64,000 nt of DNA from JAFGLZ01 sp964390905. GTDB lineage: Bacteria; Planctomycetota; Phycisphaerae; UBA1845; JAFGLZ01. A model generated the notes under the pieces. That model made no database searches and was not told where the DNA came from. It was given only the letters and a program-made list of their open reading frames with translations. Positions within the stretch are counted from its first letter, which is position 1. Each line of letters begins with the position of its first letter. The position numbers and the translations under genes were made by a program. Shown piece by piece: positions 60,231 through 64,000 of the stretch. The stretch lies in assembly GCA_964390905.1 (NCBI GenBank), contig CAYMLO010000002.1, forward strand, positions 62,001-126,000, read 5' to 3'.

Positions 60231-61057
60231 GGAGCAAGGCGGGCTTCGACATCTTGCTCGTGATCGCCATTCACCTGGTGTTGGCCGCGGCGGCGTGCGT
60301 CGTGCTGACCCCGCTGTTCTGGCTGGTGTGTGCGGCCCTCAAAGGACCCAACGACCTGTTCCACTATCTCTTCGCGTCTCCGGACCCGACGCTGGAGAAC
60401 TTCCGAAGCCTATTCAAGCAGGTCCCGTTCTTTCGGTACATGACCAACAGCATGTTCATCGCCACGAGCGTGACGCTGTTGCAGGTCTTCTTCTCTTCGC
60501 TGGCCGGGTTCGCGCTGGCCAAGTACGAGTTTCGCGGCAAGCGCCCGATCATGGTCCTCATGCTGGCGACCATGATGATCCCCGGCCAGGTCCTGCTCGC
60601 TCCCATGTACAAGCTGATCTATCAGATGGGGCTGGTCGACACGTACTGGGCGCTGATCTTGCCGGCCGTCGTCAGCGTGTTCGGCATCATCCTGTTCAGG
60701 CAGTCCATGCTGCAGATCCCCGACGAGCTGTTGGACGCTGGCCGAATCGACGGGTGCAGTGAGTTTCGTCTCTACTGGGAGGTCGTCCTGCCGGTTTCGC
60801 GCCCGATGGTCGGTGCGTTCACGCTTATCGCCTTCATGGGTTCGTGGAACAGCTTCCTGTGGCCCCAGATTGTCCTCCAGGACCACGCCCGCTTCACGCT
60901 GCCCATCGCCCTGAACCAAATGGTCGGCCTGTACAGTCAAGAATACGGCTCACTGATGGCCGGCACGCTCCTAAGCATCCTCCCCGTGATCGTCCTGTTC
61001 TTCCTCCTACAAAAGGAATTCCTGGCCGGCCTGACGTCCGGCGCCGTCAAAGGCTAA
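60227..61057 (+). CDS. ABC transporter permease (MalG/UgpE-type)
   Basis: 276 residues from ATG 60227, which overlaps the previous stop (ATG 60212 is a second possibility). The MalG-type hallmarks are VLTPLFWLVCAALK, FFSSLAGFALAKYEFRGKR, and the EAA loop DAGRIDGCSEFRLYWEVVLPVSRP. It ends FFLLQKEFLAGLTSGAVKG, the usual MalG end, so the gene is complete. Third and last gene of the importer operon; no ATPase gene follows, and the next genes are on the other strand. Confidence 0.94.
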   Translation: MRSKAGFDILLVIAIHLVLAAAACVVLTPLFWLVCAALKGPNDLFHYLFASPDPTLENFRSLFKQVPFFRYMTNSMFIATSVTLLQVFFSSLAGFALAKYEFRGKRPIMVLMLATMMIPGQVLLAPMYKLIYQMGLVDTYWALILPAVVSVFGIILFRQSMLQIPDELLDAGRIDGCSEFRLYWEVVLPVSRPMVGAFTLIAFMGSWNSFLWPQIVLQDHARFTLPIALNQMVGLYSQEYGSLMAGTLLSILPVIVLFFLLQKEFLAGLTSGAVKG

Positions 61058-61068
61058 CCCCCCGCCCC

Positions 61069-61108
61069 CGACGTTTCGACGTTTCGACGTTTTGACGTTT
61101 TGACGTTT
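61069..61108. repeat. Short direct repeats GACGTTTY between convergent genes
   Basis: Five near-perfect copies of an 8-base unit GACGTTTC or GACGTTTT lie between the ABC permease stop and the nitrilase-family stop. The tract is only 40 bases long. It may be simple-sequence expansion. Confidence 0.65.
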
Positions 61109-61944
61109 CACCCTTTCTTCTTGGGCTGCACCACATCCCCATACAAGTCGGGCCGGCGGATCCGTTCGAACATCACGCGCAGGTCCGGGTACATCGACCG
61201 GAGCGGTTCTTCGGTGACCCAGAAGGGCATCCGCCACTTGGGGTCGAACTCGGCGATGGCCACGCCCTCCCGGTGTGCGGTCGATGCGATGATGCGGCCG
61301 TCGGGGGCGATCACTTTGGCGTAGCCCATGCTCTTGCCGGCCAGGAAGGGCTTCTCGATATAGCGCGACAGGGCGAAGTACATCTGGTTGTCGATTGCGC
61401 GGGCCTTCTCGGAGGCCTCCAGCATGTCGCCCGTATAGTCGAGATACATCGTCGGCATGCAGACGACGTCGGCGCCTTTCAGGCCGTAGATGCGGAACAT
61501 CTCGGGAAAATGGATGTCCATGCAGATCGCGATGGCGATCTTGACCCCCTTCAGATCGAACACGGGGAACGGGTCGCCCCGGGCCGGGGTGGTGACGATC
61601 GCCTCTTCTGATGGGGCGGGGTGCTTCTTGCGGTATAGCCCGACGAGCTTGCCCGTGCCGTCCAGCAGGAATCCCGTGTTGGCGTGTCCGCCGTCGACCT
61701 TCGCGGACAGCGACGCGATGATGGCCACCTTGGCCTTGATCGCCGCGGCTCGAAACGCCGCAAAGACGGGATGCGCCTCGAGAGCGTGCTGGCCGGGATC
61801 GGCTCCGGAGATGATATCCGCCTCCTCGGGCAGCACGATCAGGTCGGCCCCGCGCGTGCCCGCCTCCACGATCGCGCCGACGCAGTGCTCGACGCAGTTG
61901 CTCTTCTCGATCGAACTGACCGCCAGTCGAAATCGTTTTGTCAT
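61108..61944 (-). CDS. Carbon-nitrogen hydrolase (nitrilase superfamily)
   Basis: 278 residues from ATG 61944. The nitrilase Glu-Lys-Cys triad is clear: DLIVLPEEADI (Glu), GLYRKKHPA (Lys) and IAICMDIHFPE (Cys). The protein hydrolyses C-N bonds of amides or nitriles; the substrate is not evident. The start overlaps the stop of the heparinase II/III-like gene upstream by four bases (61941-61944), so the two are coupled. Upstream frames that extend into that gene are rejected. Confidence 0.92.
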   Translation of the reverse strand: MTKRFRLAVSSIEKSNCVEHCVGAIVEAGTRGADLIVLPEEADIISGADPGQHALEAHPVFAAFRAAAIKAKVAIIASLSAKVDGGHANTGFLLDGTGKLVGLYRKKHPAPSEEAIVTTPARGDPFPVFDLKGVKIAIAICMDIHFPEMFRIYGLKGADVVCMPTMYLDYTGDMLEASEKARAIDNQMYFALSRYIEKPFLAGKSMGYAKVIAPDGRIIASTAHREGVAIAEFDPKWRMPFWVTEEPLRSMYPDLRVMFERIRRPDLYGDVVQPKKKG

Positions 61945-64000
61945 AGTCCAACCCTCGTCTCGCCCGCCGCACGTACCAGGATCACATGATCCGTCTCCAC
62001 GCGGACCGCGCGGACGGGACCCGCCGTCTCTATGGGCTCCATCACCGTGACGAATCGGGCCGCCGCGCCCTTCCGTCGCAGGACCAGCATCGGCATGGTC
62101 ACATTCGGGTTGTTCGTCAGACCGTCGGCGATGAGGACGCGCATCGGTGTCGTGTCGAGCGCCGCCACCCAAACGCGAAACCGCTTGTCCCCAGCCGCGA
62201 ACGTCAGGGCGCCCACGCCGTCGATCACGCCAGTCTGTCGCTGCTGAACGTGCTGATAGCCGCATCTGTCACCCAGCGCGCCACCGCACGCAGCCAGCTT
62301 CACGGTGCTGTCGGACAACTTCCCGTCGACGTGCAGGACGTAGTCGAACTGGCGGGGCTGCGGCGTCGACTTCGAATCGGCGGGGCCGACGTCGAATACG
62401 TCGATGACGCAGTTGTCCACGAGCTGTACGGCCCGACGCAAGCCAATCCCGTCGTAGGCGCTGTCACAGCATGCCGACACCCGTTTCCGCTCCGGATCGA
62501 ATCGCTCGAGCTTGCCCAGCACCTTGCTGCGGAAGTGATCGGCCGGCCACATGACGTTGCGGTCGCCCGTCGGCTTCTGCGAGACGCCGTCCACGACGAC
62601 CGTGTTGTGGCTGATCGTCTGGCTGGTCCACTCGGCCTTCCACTTGCTTTCGTACGGCATGCTCCCGAAGTGCGGGGTCCACTGCCGCCCTTGCGCGTAG
62701 ACGACGATGCTCAGCTTGTCCGGGTGGCCGTGCCCGCCGCCGTATGGCCCGTAGCTGAACGCGACGGCCGTCGCGTTGCTGTCCCTCGTGAAATCGCCAG
62801 CGCGCTGCCGAAGCACGGCCAGCCCGCTCGACGGAAACAGCGAACAACCGTTCTCGAACACCCCGGTGTTGGCGAACGTCCCGTCACCCCAAGTCGGGCC
62901 GCTAAACGAGTCTATCGGCGTCCACCCCATCTGCGGCGCCTCGTACACCAGCCACTGCCAGGACGGCTTCGGGCGATAGCTGCTGGGCTTGGTGGACACG
63001 ATCTCCCCGTCGCGGACGAGCTTGGCTCGGCGATTGGAGACTTCCAGGCGAAACCGATAGGGACGGTTCAGCTCAGGCAGATACCCCGGCAGCGCAAACG
63101 TCTTGCGGAACTCGGTGTTCGCGCCGTCGACGTGGTACACCACCCACGCCCGCTCGTCCTTGCCGGAATCCCGCAGCCGCGTCATCGTCCATTCCAGCGC
63201 AAAATCGCCGAGGTCCGCGTCGTTCAGCAGGTAGCGATCCGGCTGACGACTGCCGCCGTCGTCGGCCAGCAGGGCATCGCCCTGCTGGCGATACGTCCCG
63301 TCCACGCGTCCCCAAGTCACGGGCTGACCGTTGAGCCGGATTCGCTCGTAGCGGTACCCGTAGCGGTAGTAATGTAGGAACCCCACACGTCCGGCGTCCC
63401 GCCGACCCCCTCCCGACGGTCCATCCTGAAACTGCAGCCACGACAGTCTAGGCCCGCGGCAGCGATGGTAGGCGATCAGGTAGTGCGCGTTCGCGCGCAG
63501 CGGCCCCCGACCGCTGTCGCCCATCGCGATGTACGTCCGATCGGGGAACATCGCATAGAACGGCGCTTCGAACATGTACCGAAACGACTTGGGCTTGTCG
63601 CTGGTATCCGTGACGTAGTGGCAGTCCTCGTCCTTCGACCTGTCGTTGGGCACCGACAGGTTGTAGAGGTCCACCCCGCAGTGCATCATCGCCTCCGTGA
63701 AGGGCTGCAGCGCGGCGATCACGAAGTGGTGGTAGCCGATCGACCGCTCCCAGAACAGGCCGTCGTCGCGGAGGTCGTGCGCGACCAGGTGCTTGAACCC
63801 GTACGGACTGTTCACGGCATAGTCGACCAACTCGGCGTCCTTGAGGGCCAGACCCGCCAGACCGATCGCAGAAATGTGCCACGCCTGGAAGTTGTAGCAG
63901 CGGTAGTGCAGGTCCTTGATCCGGTCGTCCTTCTCGAAGTCGTCGATCTTGAAGCAGACCATCGCCGCCCGCAGCAGGTCCTTCTCGACGTGCCGCCGTT
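61941..64000 (-). CDS. Heparinase II/III-like protein (5' end off window)
   Basis: An (alpha/alpha) plus beta-sandwich polysaccharide lyase-like protein. The frame is open to the right edge (residues ...RRHVEKDLLRAAMVCFKIDDF), so the N-terminus is missing; at least 686 residues are present. The N-terminal part is helical (HYRCYNFQAWHISAIGLAGLALKD, LFWERSIGYHHFVIAAL). The C-terminal half contains YGPYGGGHGHPDKLSIVVYAQGRQ and QTISHNTVVVDGVSQ, signatures of heparinase II/III-type lyases (the GHGHPD His and the ISHNTVVVDG segment). Likely an exported enzyme on uronic-acid-containing polysaccharide, as part of the same degradation set as the neighbouring importer. Confidence 0.88.
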   Translation of the reverse strand, partial: RRHVEKDLLRAAMVCFKIDDFEKDDRIKDLHYRCYNFQAWHISAIGLAGLALKDAELVDYAVNSPYGFKHLVAHDLRDDGLFWERSIGYHHFVIAALQPFTEAMMHCGVDLYNLSVPNDRSKDEDCHYVTDTSDKPKSFRYMFEAPFYAMFPDRTYIAMGDSGRGPLRANAHYLIAYHRCRGPRLSWLQFQDGPSGGGRRDAGRVGFLHYYRYGYRYERIRLNGQPVTWGRVDGTYRQQGDALLADDGGSRQPDRYLLNDADLGDFALEWTMTRLRDSGKDERAWVVYHVDGANTEFRKTFALPGYLPELNRPYRFRLEVSNRRAKLVRDGEIVSTKPSSYRPKPSWQWLVYEAPQMGWTPIDSFSGPTWGDGTFANTGVFENGCSLFPSSGLAVLRQRAGDFTRDSNATAVAFSYGPYGGGHGHPDKLSIVVYAQGRQWTPHFGSMPYESKWKAEWTSQTISHNTVVVDGVSQKPTGDRNVMWPADHFRSKVLGKLERFDPERKRVSACCDSAYDGIGLRRAVQLVDNCVIDVFDVGPADSKSTPQPRQFDYVLHVDGKLSDSTVKLAACGGALGDRCGYQHVQQRQTGVIDGVGALTFAAGDKRFRVWVAALDTTPMRVLIADGLTNNPNVTMPMLVLRRKGAAARFVTVMEPIETAGPVRAVRVETDHVILVRAAGETRVGL

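Overview
The window is about 64 kb of GC-rich bacterial DNA that looks like a Planctomycetota genome, probably a Phycisphaerae-like or related uncultured lineage and probably from a metagenome, because it contains a 100-N scaffold gap. The lineage call rests on gene content: secreted glycosidases with LamG domains, Gfo/Idh/MocA oxidoreductases (one with a twin-arginine signal), UroD-family and MttB-family methyltransferases, a sulfatase-like membrane protein, PEP-CTERM proteins, a prepilin-like protein of the planctomycete type, and GC-rich inverted-repeat elements between genes. No tRNA, rRNA, CRISPR array or complete insertion sequence was seen.

Layout. 1-5.2 kb (minus strand): two secreted carbohydrate-active proteins, the first cut by the left edge. 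5.3-6.2 kb: a tandem array of about 349-bp compound palindromes containing the N gap. 6.2-8.6 kb: a small membrane protein and mtaB. 8.7-14.5 kb: a three-gene pilus-type operon (PilM fused to a PilN-like part, a protein resembling Akkermansia Amuc_1100, and a large membrane-anchored protein with an Arg/Ser-rich tail). 14.6-19.9 kb: a PHP/DUF3604 protein, an oxidoreductase, and an exported protein plus metallophosphoesterase pair. 20.0-26.1 kb (minus): hicBA, a GntP permease, a six-hairpin glycosidase with LamG, an L-rhamnose mutarotase-like lipoprotein and a UroD-family methyltransferase. 26.2-32.3 kb: a secreted propeller-like protein, a transglutaminase-like protein, an aldo/keto reductase plus lactonase pair that looks like L-galactose/L-fucose oxidation, then a second UroD-family protein and an MttB-family protein. 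32.5-35.4 kb: cmk, plsC and a Tat-exported oxidoreductase. 35.5-38.8 kb: a tandem family of exported proteins of unknown function, with one decayed copy and one copy carrying an in-frame TGA. 38.9-41.9 kb: an SDR enzyme and a sulfatase-like membrane protein. 41.9-47.4 kb (minus): recN, a tRNA-binding protein, a DUF4190/prepilin fusion, a membrane protein, ychF and an FHA protein. 47.6-50.5 kb: a 969-residue GH101-like secreted protein. 51.0-53.6 kb: three tandem PEP-CTERM paralogs. 53.7-57.8 kb (minus): a Tat-exported aldo/keto reductase, an NhaC-type antiporter and a GH114-like lipoprotein. 57.9-61.1 kb (plus): a sugar ABC importer without its ATPase. 61.1-64 kb (minus): a nitrilase-family hydrolase and a heparinase II/III-like protein cut by the right edge.

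Taken together the region describes a heterotroph of complex polysaccharides, probably sulfated or deoxysugar-rich ones. Exported enzymes release sugars, permeases import them, and oxidoreductases and lactonases degrade deoxyhexoses. The repeated occurrence of corrinoid-type methyltransferase families beside deoxyhexose genes suggests, but does not prove, handling of O-methylated sugars. The most distinctive parts are the PilM-PilN fusion operon with its basic Ser/Lys/Arg linkers, the exported tandem family with a nonsense codon, the PEP-CTERM triplet with duplicated terminators, and the palindrome array, whose own repeat period predicts the true size of the assembly gap.
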